A stretch of DNA of 64,000 nt from contig NW_025062479.1 of the NCBI RefSeq assembly GCF_000002995.4, positions 20,890,721-20,954,720 of the forward strand, in the 5' to 3' direction. Under the pieces are notes generated by a model. The model saw only the letters and a program-made list of their open reading frames with translations. It made no database searches and was not told the origin of the DNA. This DNA comes from Brugia malayi (taxonomy: Eukaryota; Nematoda; Chromadorea; Rhabditida; Onchocercidae). Within the stretch, counting starts at the first letter, position 1, and each line of letters opens with the position of its first letter. Both the position numbers and the translations under genes were made by a program. This document shows, in pieces, positions 13,617 through 27,336 of the stretch.

Positions 13617-13738
13617 TTGTATGCATATGTATGTGTGCGTATGTCTGTGCATGTGTATGTATATCCATGCTTATGTATATGTGCGCGCACGTATATATGC
13701 ATGTGTGTATGTATATGTATGTGTATGTGTGTATGTGT
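13617..13738. repeat. TATG/TG-rich repeat array
   Basis: About 120 bases of interrupted TATG/TG, with GCGCGCACGT near 13683 in the middle (Z-DNA-prone alternation). Plus-strand frames translate to Cys/Met/Tyr/Val repeats and are rejected as genes. Confidence 0.85.
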
Positions 13739-14013
13739 CCCATTATTCATTTTTCCATTTTGTTTTGTTTTTCTTCCATCAGTTTTCCATGTTTTCCCTT
13801 TTTTTTTTTTTTCTTTTATCTAAATCAAAAAAAGTATTGCATTTGTAAGAATTTAAAATTTAAATTTCAAAAATTCTTTCCTTCAAAAGTACATTCAATC
13901 ATTTTTTTCTTTTTGATTTACCATAATTTTATCTTTTTTCTTGAACGAATGATAATGTTTTATATTGTTTATTCTTAATTTATTTTAAATTCTAAATTCG
14001 CAATCTAAAAAGG

Positions 14014-14072
14014 ACAGAGAGAGGGAGAGAGAGAGAGGGAAAAGGAAGAGAGAGAGGAGAAGAGGGAGAGAG
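14014..14072. repeat. GA-rich microsatellite
   Basis: Interrupted GAGAGA/GGGAGA purine tract. A matching CT tract lies at 14192-14239, so the two could pair as a long inverted pair. Confidence 0.85.
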
Positions 14073-14191
14073 GAATTGGAGGAAATAATAAATAGCAAGG
14101 ATTGTACTTTTTTTTTTTCCCTTCTGTTGCATTATTTGTGGAAAATTTTCTAACATGCTTAATTCTGAGAAATTAATTACACTTCTCTTTC

Positions 14192-14239
14192 ATACTTCTC
14201 TCTCTCTCTTTCTTTCTTTTTCTCTCTCTCTCTCTCATA
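14192..14239. repeat. CT-rich microsatellite
   Basis: CTCTCT/CTTTCT pyrimidine tract about 120 bases downstream of a GA tract of opposite sense. Confidence 0.85.
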
Positions 14240-16267
14240 GAACCTTTTGCAGTGGCAAAATTTTTTCCGCCTTTTTCTTTTTATGCCAAAAGAGACAAAA
14301 AAAAGAAAATGGGGAAGGATAAATAAAAGACTTCCGTTGTGATGGGTAAATTTTTTTTTTTTCTTCAAAAGCTAAAATAAAATTACAAATGAAAATTTTA
14401 TGATAAAAAGAAAAGAAAAGAAAAAACTTTTTGTTTATTCTTATTTTAACCTTTTTTTTTTCTTCTATTTTTACTTCATTTAATAAATTAGAATAAAAAG
14501 AAAAAAAAAACGCAAAAAACATAACAAAAATAAAAATTTATTATTTGTTTTAAGTGGGACAATTCACATTTTAAATGGAATAATTGGTAATTTAAATAGA
14601 ATAATTAACATTTTCAATGGGACAATTAACAATTTAAATTGAATGATTAACATTTTTAATAAGATAATTATAGTTATAAAACAAAACAAAAAAAAGAAAA
14701 AAGAAAAAACAAATTAGTTGCAAAAGAAATAAAAATTTAACAACAATTAAAAAAACCATTTAAGACAACAAAAAAATGAAAAAAAAAGAACAAATGGAAA
14801 AAAAGTAAAAAATTCGATTAAATAATGATAATATAAATTTTTACGATACTAATGTCATTTGCGCCCATTTCTCTTTTCTAACCTTGTCCTTCTCTCTCTC
14901 TCTCTCTCTCCCTCCTTTTTTTTCTATTTTTTTTTACCTTCCTTTTCCGCCTTCATTTCCCATCATAATATGATCCAGAAATAATGAGTCAATGAGGAAA
15001 AAAGAAAAATAGAAAATAATAATTCAAAAATTAAAATGAAAAACAAAAAAAAAAAATAAACGATTAAATATTCCTTGCGTTGACATAATTTCTTAATTTG
15101 ATTAGTTCAATTAATTAAGCAATTCTCATACATATTCTTTAAATTTTTATTTATTTTTTAAAAAAAAAAACATACATTTTCTTTAAAATTATTTATTTTA
15201 AAATGAGCAATTTTAAAAATTAACACTATCATTTCTGTCTCTTTTTTTTTCTCTCTTTTTTTGTAAACATAACGAAAATTTCTACAACAAATACATTTTT
15301 GCATTTTGTTTAGTGATTGAAACAAATTTCTTCCTATCAATAAGTTCCGCATTCCAGATTTTTTATTTTTTATTTTTGGTTTTCTTTTTTTCTTCACTAC
15401 TTGTCTGACATTTTGTATTTAATTTCCTTTTACTCATCTCAATGGAATTCAAAATTTTATCATTATCATTCAAAAAGAAATGTTTACTTTCCCTCATCTT
15501 TTTTTTTTTTTTTTTTTTGTTCTCAAAGTAATTTAATGTTTTGATTTTTTTGTGAAAAAAAAAATTTTTTTACAGCTTTTCTAAATGTTTCACAAAATTT
15601 TCGTTTTTTTTTTTTTCCTCTTTTACTATTATTTCAAGAATTTATTATAGAGATTAAAAGGAATATGTGAGTTTTTTTTTTTTTATTTATTTAATTAGAA
15701 AGAAAATAATTTTCTTGTTGAATTGTGCCAACTTTATTTACAGTCTCATTTTAAATACATTTTGATATTATTAACAAATAAAATTACTTCGTTGTATAAT
15801 GCAAATTAAGCATGTAAAAGACGAGTTTTCTTCTTTTTTTTTTTTAAAAGCAAAAAAATATTTTTAAAATCTTAAATATAACTTCACCTAAATTTTACAA
15901 TTCAGTGACTCATCCAATTTTCAGAAATGATTTTTTTGCATTGATATTTTTCATCCAATTAATTAACAAAAAAAAAAAAAGAAAAAAAGCACAACATTTT
16001 CTCTTCAAGCATAATTATACTAATTTCAAGGAAAAGTAATAGTATTCAAAATTTAAAAATGAAATCTATATTTTCCTCAAAAATTTGATTATCTATTTGC
16101 AAGTACTAAACTATTCATACACTCGTATTTTTAAAAAATATGAATTAAACTATTGCGGACACAATTGCGCCCTCTCTGTCAAGAAATGAATGAAAGGAAA
16201 AAAAAAAGCGAAATATAGTGTTTAGTACTTTCAACCATTTGATAATTTTTTAGTAATAAAATAGGAA

Positions 16268-16326
16268 TAACTAGACTAGAGTATCCTAGTCTAGCCTAGA
16301 CTAGATTAGACTAGCCTAGTTACTAG
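16268..16326. repeat. CTAG-rich pentamer array with nested hairpins
   Basis: Nine CTAG sites occur in under 60 bases, most at multiples of five bases (16271, 16276, 16286, 16291, 16296, 16301, 16311, 16316). CTAGACTAG (16271-16279) pairs with CTAGTCTAG (16286-16294) across a 6-base loop, and the latter pairs again with 16296-16304. Confidence 0.8.
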
Positions 16327-16580
16327 TAGTAGTAGTAATTATTTATAGTACTTATTAAATATAAGTATAATCATAGCATTTCAATTGGCGCATCCGTTTT
16401 ATTTTTTAAATATTGATATTTGCTATTCTATAGCTTTAGTATTCGAATTTTTCTTTTCTTTTATTTTTATTTTGTACAGTTTTCGCTTTGTTTCTTTTTT
16501 CCGCTGAAAGATTAAATCGATGAATTATTTTATTTATTTAATTTTTTGGAAGAAAAAAAAAACTGGCGGAAAATAATTAC

Positions 16581-16602
16581 ATATATATATATATATATAT
16601 AT
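16581..16602. repeat. AT dinucleotide repeat
   Basis: Eleven AT units. Confidence 0.9.
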
Positions 16603-18634
16603 TACATTAGCAGTTGGTATATTATCACTCCAAGCTGCTTTTTTTTCTTCGATTAAACCAGCTGGGCTAATTAGTAAAATTGAAATAATAAAGTTACAAA
16701 CAAATTCATTGCATCATAAATAATAAATATCATTATATAAATGTTAGCTAACAAAGCTTCTTTTCTAAAATTAATTTTCTATCCTTTTGCGCATTTTTAG
16801 CATCATTTAATCATTCATCAGTAAATTTTAGTTTGCTGCAAAAAATTTTATTTTTTGTAAAAAAAAATTTCTTCAAAAAAAAAAAAAAAAAAAAAGAAGA
16901 GACGAAAAAAAACTTTTTAAGTTAAATTGTAAAAAGTGTTTGTTAATGATATTTGCGTAAAATTTTATAAACTATCTAAAAATGTTTTCATTAAGTATTG
17001 AGAATTTATAAGTTATTCAAGAAATTTTTTCTATTAAATATTGAATTTTATAAAACTATTTAAAAAATTTTTTAGTTAAATACTGAATGATAAAAAATCT
17101 ATTGGATTGTATTTTTGCGCAATTATTGACAATCTCTTCCTTTTCTTCTTCTTCATCGATACACATTTATTTTATTCATCTTTTTTTTTTTTTTTTTTTT
17201 CAAGGGTATTCTTGAAATAAACAAATGGTACCATGGTACAGGTATGTTTACACCTTTTGAGCTCTTTTATCCTTTCAAATTTCTCAAGTTTTCTTTTAAT
17301 ACATTTTAAAATTACAATTCAAATAACTTCTCGTATTATTCAATAACAAATAATAATCATTTTATTTTATAATTTCAACCAATTTTATTTGAAAATTTTT
17401 ACATATAATAGTTTATTTACATGCACAATTACTCACTTACTTACTTATTTGTACAGTTTTTTTTTCTTAAAGTAACTTTATAACTTTATGCATTATTATT
17501 CCCTTTTTTTTTCGTTGCAAATATTTTATAGCACATTTGCGCGCCTTTTTTCCGCTTTTGATTTGCCATCTGTTGTAAACAAATAGTTTTGTAAAAATTA
17601 AAACCATATGTGGAGTGATTTTTCTTTTTTTTCTTCCGATATTCTTTTTTTTTTTTCTTTTTTTTAGGACAATTTGAGAATAAATATATTTGTGTTGGGA
17701 TATGCTACGATTATCAGTTGGATTATTTCGTTAATCAATTAAGTGTTATTCAAACGTTATTTAAATCATATCATTCCTGAATTATTTATCAAAATTCAAA
17801 CGGATCATTCATTTCGATCAATTTATTCTCTCTACTTTTGGTAAGGAATAATTTTCAATAGTTTAAATTAAATTTTACAAAATGATAGTAATTTAAAAAC
17901 TTTTGATGTTAAAATTATTATATTTTAGCGTTAAATTTATTATATTTAAAAAAAAAAAAATTTTTTTTTTTTGTCATTTACGAGAAATATCACATTAAAA
18001 AGTTGAAATATTGAAGTATTACTGATTTCTTTTTATTAAAATTACTAGAATAATTCTAGAATAATTTATACATAAGGAATTTAGCTTGTCTATTACAGTT
18101 TTTTCAACGAAATTAAAAAACGGAACAATTAGCTTTTTTTTAGTGATCGTAAACAATAGCCGATAATACTGAAATTACTTTTTATCGTAGTGATAATCAG
18201 TGTTAATCATATAAATGACTGATAAACGATGATAATAGAAAAATTTTGAAAGTGTCGTAATCGCCAATGAATAGATAGTTCAAAATGATTTTTTTTATTT
18301 AAACTTTATTTACTGATGTATTTCTTTTAGTTGCCTTTCTCTCTATTAACTCTTCCATTCATTTGATGGAATCTAAAAAGTTTTTCCATTTTTTTTTTTC
18401 TGTTTTTTTTTTTTTTCATTAAAAATTAGGGTAAAATGAATTGTCCACAAATGACTGTCATTTCATCCATGTGCCATTTGCCTATTTTGGGCTTTTCAAA
18501 ACGTTTACATTGTTTTAACTATTTGCGCAATTAATGTAAAGCATTTATTTTTCTAGGCTTTTTTTTATCAGCCAACTTCAGTTCATATCATTTAGCCTAG
18601 CACTTACAATTAGTAATAAGTTATTATCATTTAG

Positions 18635-18669
18635 TATAAATGATATCATCGATGATGATATCATTTATA
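18635..18669. repeat. Perfect inverted repeat, 16-bp arms, 3-base loop
   Basis: The arm TATAAATGATATCATC (18635-18650) is followed by GAT and its exact reverse complement (18654-18669). In RNA it would be a tight hairpin; in DNA a near-palindrome able to extrude. Confidence 0.9.
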
Positions 18670-20283
18670 ACGTTGTCTGTCTAGCAAACACATTAATTAT
18701 ATTAATAGAAATAATTTATTTATTTCTAAACTAATTATTATTCAACTCTTTTTTTCTTAATAGTAATTTTCAATCAACAGAAATTTTAAATATTATTTAA
18801 ATTTAAATATTTCAAATATTTCACCTCTCTTTTCTTTTGTTGTTTTATTTTGTATTAATTTGTTTACTGAAATATATAGTGCCTAATGTTTATGACAAGC
18901 AAATCACTGATAATGCGAGTATTATGTTAGAATGATAAGCAAATGATAATTTTTTGATACAGAGAAGTATATAGATGCCGTATATTTGTTTTATTGGCAA
19001 TAAATTTCACTATGAAAATTTGTAATTCAAATGTGAAATAAAATAAAATTTAGAAAATGGAAAAAAAAATGAACGATTTGGAAAATATTAATGACATAAT
19101 GGAAAAAGATGATAAGAGAAAATAATTTTTATGTCACAAAGTAACATAGCATTGAAATGAAAATTTTCATAACTGAAAATTTGAGAATGTTTCAAATAGA
19201 AAGAAAAAAAAGAAATATATAGCCCACTTATATAATTTTAATGGATTTCAAAATATGATTTTACTACTAATTTATATATTTTTTTGAAGCTTTTTTTCTT
19301 AATTAAACATTAATCTATATTTTTTTTTACCTAAAATATCGTAACTATTATTAATTTAGCATTTTAATAAAAGTTATAATTTGCATTTAAAAATTTTAGA
19401 AAACATTTTTTTCCTCTTTTTTTTTTTTTTTTTTACAAATTTAAACTTTTTGGGATATTTAGCATTACTTATTTAATTATGTTATTAACTTTCATTTGTA
19501 TTTTAACACACATTAATTGTTGCAAAACAATGATATACATTGGATTATAGCAAAAAGAAGGAAGAATGTATATCATAGTAATTTGTAATTCAGGTATCAA
19601 ATTCAGGTATGCAATAATTTAAAAGCAGTAGCAAAAATGTTTTTAGATTTTTAAATGAGCTAATATGATGTCTGCAAAACAATTGTACTGAAATTTTTTT
19701 TATCAATTCTCTTCGATGTCATTTTTCATTTGACATTCTTTAATAATTTTAATAACTGAAATATACTTTAAAAAAGTATGCTATGGCACAAAGTTTATAT
19801 GATGCATTTAGTTTAAATTATTTCAGAGCATAATTTGAAAATGACATCATCGTTTGCATCATTTAAAAAAGTACATATTAGCCTAGCTATGGCTAAATGG
19901 AAATGCAAAAAAGGGAAAAAAAAGAGGAAAGAGAGAGAGGGAAAAAGAGAGAAAGGAAAAATTCGTCATTTTGGACAATGCATAATATAAAATTGAATGT
20001 CATTTCGTATGAAAGAATTTTTTTTTAAGGTTTTTCAATCAATTTAATGTTTAAGGCTTGCTTGTTTAAAAAAAAAAGAAAGAAAAATTAATTATAATTT
20101 AATAAAATTTATTTTCGCAATATTATTAATCATTTATTAACAAAGAAGAAGAAAAAAAACATTTTATTGACTAAGAAATGGATTATGCAAAGTATAGGAA
20201 TTAAATTAAAATAAATCAGACTTATTAAAATTTATTTCTCTTTGGTAACTTTATATTAAGAAAAATTTTTTTTGTTACATTTT

Positions 20284-20335
20284 AATTATTATTATTATTA
20301 TTATTTTATTATTATTATTATTAATATTATTATTT
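20284..20335. repeat. ATT trinucleotide repeat
   Basis: Two blocks of ATT units with interruptions. Confidence 0.9.
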
Positions 20336-21004
20336 TTATTAGCAATATTATACATCTGAATATATAATGAGCTAAAAAAAGACTTTTTTTTTGAAACACA
20401 GATTTATCTGTATTTGATTGCTCATTCATTCTGTTTTATTTTCTTTTTTGTTTTATTTTTCTTACCCAAAATGAATGAAACAGTATTCGACAGATAAAAT
20501 ATATTAAAATATGACAAACAAATATTTATTTTATTTCTTACTATTTATATTTTATTTTTTCTCATAAATTTACATGCAATAATTTACATATTTCGCTCTT
20601 TAATTGACATAATAAATATGCAAAAGATTAATGTTTTAGCAATTGAATAAATGTTATGCGATTGTAATTAAATTGGTGGCGGTATTGTCCATCAAAATCT
20701 TTGATGAAAAGTAATTATTGTTTTTTTCTTTTTGCTACTTTCATATCTTTTAGATAGATTAATTTTATTGATTTAAAAAAAAAAAAAAAAAACTAAATTA
20801 ACAATATTTTTATCGGCAAAAAAAAAAGATTGAAATTGTATAAATTAAATTTTGATTTATTTTTATTAATAATATCATAATTTATAGTAAAATTGTTAGT
20901 GTTTATTAGATGAATTTGCTCAATTTTCTTTATTGATTTACATTGTAATGATAATTAAATAATTAAAATTATTGGAAACACAATGATATATGCATCTTTT
21001 CACA

Positions 21005-21180
21005 ATGGTAGATAGAATGAGACACGGGAAGGGTGATGGCGGGTAAGCAACGGGAAATGGGCGGGTAAGGGGAGACAATGTCGATGACCTTTGTTGCTCC
21101 ATAACAATTAATACGAATTTATGAATTCGTATTAAATTAAACCCTTCGTTGATTTTGTCTGACCTTTTTGATAGATCGTT
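21005..21180. other. Less AT-rich island with a 12-bp perfect hairpin
   Basis: A patch with unusual G content for this desert (GGGTGATGGCGGG, GGGCGGG) ends in an inverted repeat, TTAATACGAATT at 21108-21119, loop TATG, then its reverse complement at 21124-21135. CCTTTGTTG nearby resembles a TCF/SOX core. No open frame of note. Could be an enhancer or a small RNA gene; function is inference. Confidence 0.4.
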
Positions 21181-21566
21181 TTCATCGGAAAAATTTTCAT
21201 TGCATCATACTATTTATTAAGTTTTATTATTTCCATACTTCTCACATGCATTTTTAAGTGCTTTTTAAAATTTAAATTCCATATATTTAGAGAGTATGTA
21301 TAATCTGTTATCATTTCTTTTGATCTGTTAATTATCATTTTGATATAGTTTAATTTACATCATTGTTAATTTTAGGCTAATAAAATTAACGCCTTTCTGA
21401 GGTATGATTACAATCTTTTTTTTTTTTTTTTTTGAACAGGTAAAATAAGTTATTTATACAGCAGGTATTATTGGATTGAATTGTAAATTCCTCAGTTAGA
21501 CTGAGACTGATAGGAAGATCATCTAGTTTTAAACTTCATTTCATTCTTTTATAAAAAGGTGAAAGA

Positions 21567-21610
21567 AAAAGAGAGAGAGAGAGAGAGGGAGAGAGAGAGA
21601 AAGAAAGAGA
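21567..21610. repeat. GA microsatellite
   Basis: GAGAGA tract with one GGGAGA interruption, then AAAGAAAG. Confidence 0.85.
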
Positions 21611-22345
21611 TAATTGGTGTAGCAGTTAAAAATGGCGGAATAAACTGTAAGAATGAAATATCCAAACTGGAATTTGTTCATAAAATTAATCGGAAAAGAT
21701 ATTGGGAGTGAAAGGATGATGTGGTCAGTGAATGGTCAGTGAAAGAATGAGTGAATAGAATGGACATATACAATATATGTGCTTCTTGATTGATTGTCAA
21801 ACCCATTATTTTTAAATATTTTTTTTCTTCGCCTTCTTTGAATATAAATATAATTTCTCTTATCTCATTTATATTATTTCATTGTAATTAAATATTTTTA
21901 TATCTTAAAATTCCTAACATTGTTTCAATTTTATCATATGTATCATACGGATGAACTATTATCTTTCCACTTTTTTTTTTTATTTTTCCGTATTACTATC
22001 ATATCACTTAATGTTTGTTTTACTCGTTAACCATCACTGATCGTTAAATATTTTTCCCTTTTTCAGATTAATTTCAAATATAAATGAATAAAACATTAGA
22101 AGTATCGTTAGGTTAATATTTCATACAATGCTGTTGACCTTATTTAAAATTTTTTCAATCAATTCAAACATTCTATAATCAGTAAATTGCATTTGAAGCT
22201 ACATTACAATTCGTTATATTCTGACAATATTTTATGACAAAATGCTTGAAACATTTATCATTCCAATGATTCCTTGCTCTTTAATTGTTATCATCATTTT
22301 ATGAGTAATATCAAAATGTTCAAATTAAATTTCTTTCTCAATAAA

Positions 22346-22451
22346 AGAGAGAGAGAGAGAGAGAGAGAAAGACAGGAAACAAATTTTCTTAAATAATTTC
22401 CCAGATATCAAGTATTTATCAGTAGCTCTCTCTCTCTCTCTCTTTCTCTCC
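22346..22451. repeat. Opposed GA and CT tracts
   Basis: A (GA) tract at about 22346-22371 faces a (CT) tract at about 22425-22451, separated by some 53 bases; a transcript through them could fold into a stem of about 24 bp. Confidence 0.75.
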
Positions 22452-23609
22452 ATAGCATTTCTATCATAAATTAAATATAATTTATTAAGCATTCAAGAAG
22501 TATCGGTCACAATCGAACAAACGATAAACTATTACGACAAAATGAAGGACGAATGAATCATTTCAAAAAAAAAAAAAAAAAAAAACACAAATTTAAACAG
22601 ACAGACACTGTTTGGAATTTAATTTCTTTTATGGAGAGAAAATTTTATTTGTATATTTCTGTGTATTTGTAAACCGATCCGATGATATACGGTAAACAAA
22701 TCCGATTTTAAACAACACCTAACAAATGATTAACTGACTGATTCTACCGCTTTTCATTTTCCGTTTTTTTTTTTTTTCCAAAGGAAATTTTTGATTAGCT
22801 TATCATATTATCATTTTTCGTTCATTGTCATCATCATCATCATCATTTTTAGCTCAAATCAAAAACCTAATATATACATATTTGCTATGGAATGAAAATA
22901 CTGAGAAAAAAATCTTCATACCTTTCAAAAAAAAAAAAATTTTTTTTTTTTTTTAAATGCAATAATATTCGTTCATTTTATAAATTGATAGAATTTAATG
23001 TTTAATGATTAAAATATGTCTTAAAATATGTCCTTTGTCAACTACCATAAAAAAAGGTGTCATTTTTCTTCCTTTTTTTTTCATAAAAGAATTTTTGTAT
23101 TTTAAAGATTTCATTATATTTTCAATTTTTTTTTTTTTTGTATGTGAATTTTTGCTTTTGCCACTTTTCCTTTTTTGTTACAATTTCTTTCTTTTCTTTT
23201 TTTTTTTCCTCAATTAATAGATTTTTTTTTTCCATTTTTTGATTGAATATAAGTCAAAATTTGAATGTTTTGCATAAATATATTAGCATAGCAATATTTG
23301 CTAAAATTTTCATTTCAGTAACAATCAAATGATTCATTAGAGATCAGTTCTTTTGCTCATTTTAAACTTATCAATCAGCATTTGTCATTCATTATTTTCA
23401 AGACTATAATAGCAAATGTTTTAGCAAAATTAAAATAATTAAAAAGATATTTGTGATAAATTTTCACTTTTGATAATGTAATATAGTGCATGCAATATTT
23501 TTATAATGCAAAAATGAAAGATGCAAAAAGTTGTAGTAGTAGTAGTAGCTTAATAGTAATAATTTGGAGACATAGAAGTATTATTTAGTCATTCAATCAT
23601 ATGTAGAGC

Positions 23610-23925
23610 AAAGCAGAAAGATTGGAATGTTGGCGTCAGGTAGGAGGCGGTGATTGTCTATGATTGCATTGCTCTCATCGGGGTTGTCTTTTGCTCACTT
23701 TAATAACAAATGATGACGATGACGACAGCGGCGATGGATGACAACGACAATGACAACAAGGACGACAATGATCATTTTGATTTGATATATTTGTCCATTG
23801 CAACAGTGGTCTTCTTTCCATTTGCTTGTTTGCTTCTTTCTCTTCATATAACCAACCAACCAATCAACTGGTCTGCTTTCCCTCGGGCGAAAAGAATTTT
23901 CCGCTGTCACTCGTTTTAATATCAA
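23610..23925. other. Less AT-rich island with short open frames on both strands
   Basis: About 300 bases with near-balanced composition inside the desert. The plus frame 23710-23919 reads an Asp/Asn-rich start, then a hydrophobic stretch (residues about 25-47). The minus strand is open too over the same repeat-like GACGACAACGA segment. No family is recognised and no splice sites frame it convincingly. It could be a regulatory island, a non-coding RNA exon or a decayed gene. Confidence 0.3.
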
Positions 23926-24605
23926 ATTTCTGTAACCATCCTGTCATCCTATTGTCATCATAAACTTTATAAAATTTTATTACTATTGCAAGAATTTATT
24001 ATTATTATCACTATCATTATTTATTATTGTGTTATATTTAAACGAGAATACTTTCATTTAAATATTCATTTCACTTATTACTTACAATCTCATTTTCTTC
24101 TCTTATTGCTTTTCCGTGATTTTCACGTTGTGCAATGGACTATTTTAGGATATACGTATAAGTGATATAACAGCGAGACGTAATAACAGAAATAAATTAA
24201 GTAACATTCTCCCACACTGATAGTAAAATTAAATTGAATTATATTAGCGTTGACCATAAAGAGATAATAGCCGTTTCTTCTCTTCCAAATAAACGTCACT
24301 TTCTGGCTATTTGATTATTACACTGATAATTACAATGCTTATCATTAGTGATAGCAAAAACGTAAATATACGTTTTTTTTTTTTTTTTTTTTCAAAGTAA
24401 ACTTCAACTTAGAAGCCTAGTTATTTATCTAATAGATTTAATAAATAGTCCTAAAATACCAAACATGCAGAGCTGCTTCTTAATCACAATAATAACAATC
24501 CCAGATACTAGAATTATAGCTATTACTTGCACTAGACTTACCCTCCTTAATGGGTGGAAATTCTGTCCACTTTAATAATCAATTTCAAAAAGAACAGCTT
24601 TGTTA

Positions 24606-24606
<1 letters not shown>

Positions 24607-24630
<24 letters not shown>
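24607..24630. repeat. Poly(T) run, 24 nt
   Basis: Uninterrupted T24. Confidence 0.9.
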
Positions 24631-24636
<6 letters not shown>

Positions 24637-27311
24637 ATCAGTCTTTCTTCCTTCACTAGCATCACACATATATCTCTTTATATGCTCATTCATATGTAAT
24701 CCAGATTGACCGGTTGTCTTCTGGATATTACTTTCAGGTTACCATCTCATTGGTACCACAATTAATGTCATTTAAAATTTTATCAGTGAAGATAGCCTTT
24801 CTTTTCTTACTTATGCCATTTATTCAACTTCTAATCAAATGTTTCAGGAGGAATTTTTTAGTTTTAAAAGTTTTTTATAAATTACTTTTATGAGTCAAAA
24901 AAAAAAAAGAAGATAGGTCATTTCATTTTTTCTTTCTTTCTTTTAATTTCAGTCAACCGGAGATTGTTGTTATTCCTTCTTCTGTTTCCTTCTCTTTCTT
25001 CTCTTTCTTCTCCTTCTTCCGCTTTTCCTGTCCTTTTCCTTCTTCAGATGTCACGGATCTGAGCGCTCTTCTCCATCAACTCTTGGCCTCATTTCATGCG
25101 AACATTCTTTAAACATCATTATAATGCATGAATTTAAATTGTTTAAAATTCACCAAAATCATATCATTTTTTTCAAACATTCTTACATCTTTTAAATCTT
25201 TCAAACATTCAGCAAAAAATAAATAAATAAAAAGAAAATTATGTTAATGTTAGATATCAAAATAGGCGGAAAATTTTGCTATATCATTTAAAAATTATTT
25301 CTCATGTAGAGCTGAAAGAGACAAAAAAATAACACAGACAGATTAAAATATATTACTGAATTTTAAAGAAAAGAAAATATAATTTTTATTAGTAATTATC
25401 ATTTAAATAGGATTATTGAAGTATTCATAATAAGATTTAAATATTTTTTCATCAAATGTTATGTTTCATTTTTTTTTCTTTTCTTTTTCTTTTTTTCAAA
25501 AAAAAAAAATTTGATTTCTGCTCTTTTTGTTTTATTTCCCCTTATTTTCTTCATTTTTTTTTTTAACTAACCCTTAAGAATGTTTAATTTAATTTTCCGA
25601 GCTAGAAAGAAGATAAGAGCTACTGGCAACTAACCATTATCAACTGCTTTTGATAAAAGTGTCAGGTGGCATATGTCGTTTGTTTAACTAAAATTTATTT
25701 GCTCAAAAATTCGGAAGCAAAAAGGTAAAGATCGAGAAATATGCCAGTTAATGATGAAAATTCTTTCGTTAATTTCGTCTCCCTCCCTTTCTTTCCGTAT
25801 AACCTATGACCCCATCAGTAATGTAACAGAATTTCTGCTCTTATTATATGTTATTAATTATTTCTGCCGTGATAGCACTTTGAATAGTCATAAAAGTAAT
25901 TAATGATTAATTAAAATATGGTAATTTAGTAATGAATAAAATATAATAATTAGTTTATACTACTTTTAATAACTTTTATACAAGTATTCTATTACAGTTA
26001 TCAATCAGATATTGTGGTGAATAATTAATTGAAAGTAAAACGGAAGGCATTACTGATAAGCTAACGAAGCTAGCTGTACTTTAACACTTTTTCAACTTCA
26101 AAACAAATTTATCAATTAGTTTCGAATGTTTGACTAACTTTTCTCATTGATTGTTTTATTTTTAAATCTTTCATATTCCTTTAATATTATTACTTAGAAA
26201 CTATTATACCTAAATAAATCTTTGAAATTATTTTCATTTTCATTTCATTCCACAAAAATTTTCTATTAAATTTTCAAAATATCAAATTAATCCAAATGAC
26301 TAATATAAATAATAACAAATGCCTAAAAAAAAAAAATTTCTTCCATTTTCATTACAATTTCAATTTAATCCAAACGATAATAAATGTTAAAGGTCAAAGA
26401 CCTTTTGTAGTGCTGTTCAGTTCAATTTAGTGTGCGGAAAATTATCAACTCTTTCATATTTTTTCTTTCTTTTTTCCCTCTAACATTAATTCTATTAAAA
26501 TTTATATATATAAAAAAAATAGTGGGCGGAAATATTTATGTTTACAAACACATTTGTAAACATAATTTATGATAAAAGAAAAAAAAAATGGAAATATTGA
26601 AGATGATTGCTTTCAGACAATTCTGACAAATTTAATCATCGATCACTAAATCAAAATTCGAATAGCTGTTACTAGTTGCTTCTTACATTTCATCGTTTCA
26701 ATCATTTGTTTCATATTTTCACTGCTTTTTCTTTTCTTTTTATTAATTTAATTAATTTCAAATCTCTCTAAGATTAGTGTAATATGATATTTAATCCACT
26801 TCTGAAATGTTATTTTTTGTTTTCTTTTTGGTGAAATTTTTGGAAAATATATTTGACTAAGTGCAAATAATTGTATGATTGAAAAGATTTATCACATTTT
26901 TTTTTTTTTTTGATTACTTTTTGAGTTCACTTTTTAAATAAATTACTAATCCAATTAAATTATATCTTGTTAATTAAGATCATTATTAGGAATAATAATT
27001 AATTTTCATATCTTCTCATCTCATAATACATATACAAAAGTAATTCCAATAATAACACATATGCAAGTAATTAATTTCAAGTACTATTTGGTATATTTGC
27101 GCTTGAAGTGCCTTTCTTATAAGGTATTTATAAATTTTGATCTCAAAAAAGTCTTTTTTCCCTTTTTTTCTTTTTCTAAAATTTATTATTACTCTTTTAA
27201 AGATCATATAAGGTATGCTTTCATAAAGTTAAAATTTTCCTCTTATTGCATTTGAACATTTTTGTATAAATTACTAACTCTTATATATGTCAATTCCGTT
27301 TTTTTTTTTTT

Positions 27312-27336
27312 TTTTCTCTCTCTCTCTCTCTCTCTG
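27312..27336. repeat. Poly(T) then CT microsatellite
   Basis: A T run at 27300-27315 passes directly into CTCTCT repeats. Confidence 0.85.

Noticed and set aside
13516..13978. Three overlapping plus-strand Cys/Met/Tyr/Val-rich frames
   Set aside because: Repeat translation of TATG/TG followed by a T tract; open in several frames at once.
20284..20335. Possible replication origin or scaffold-attachment site from ATT tracts
   Set aside because: AT-rich triplet repeats are frequent here and nothing specific marks this one.
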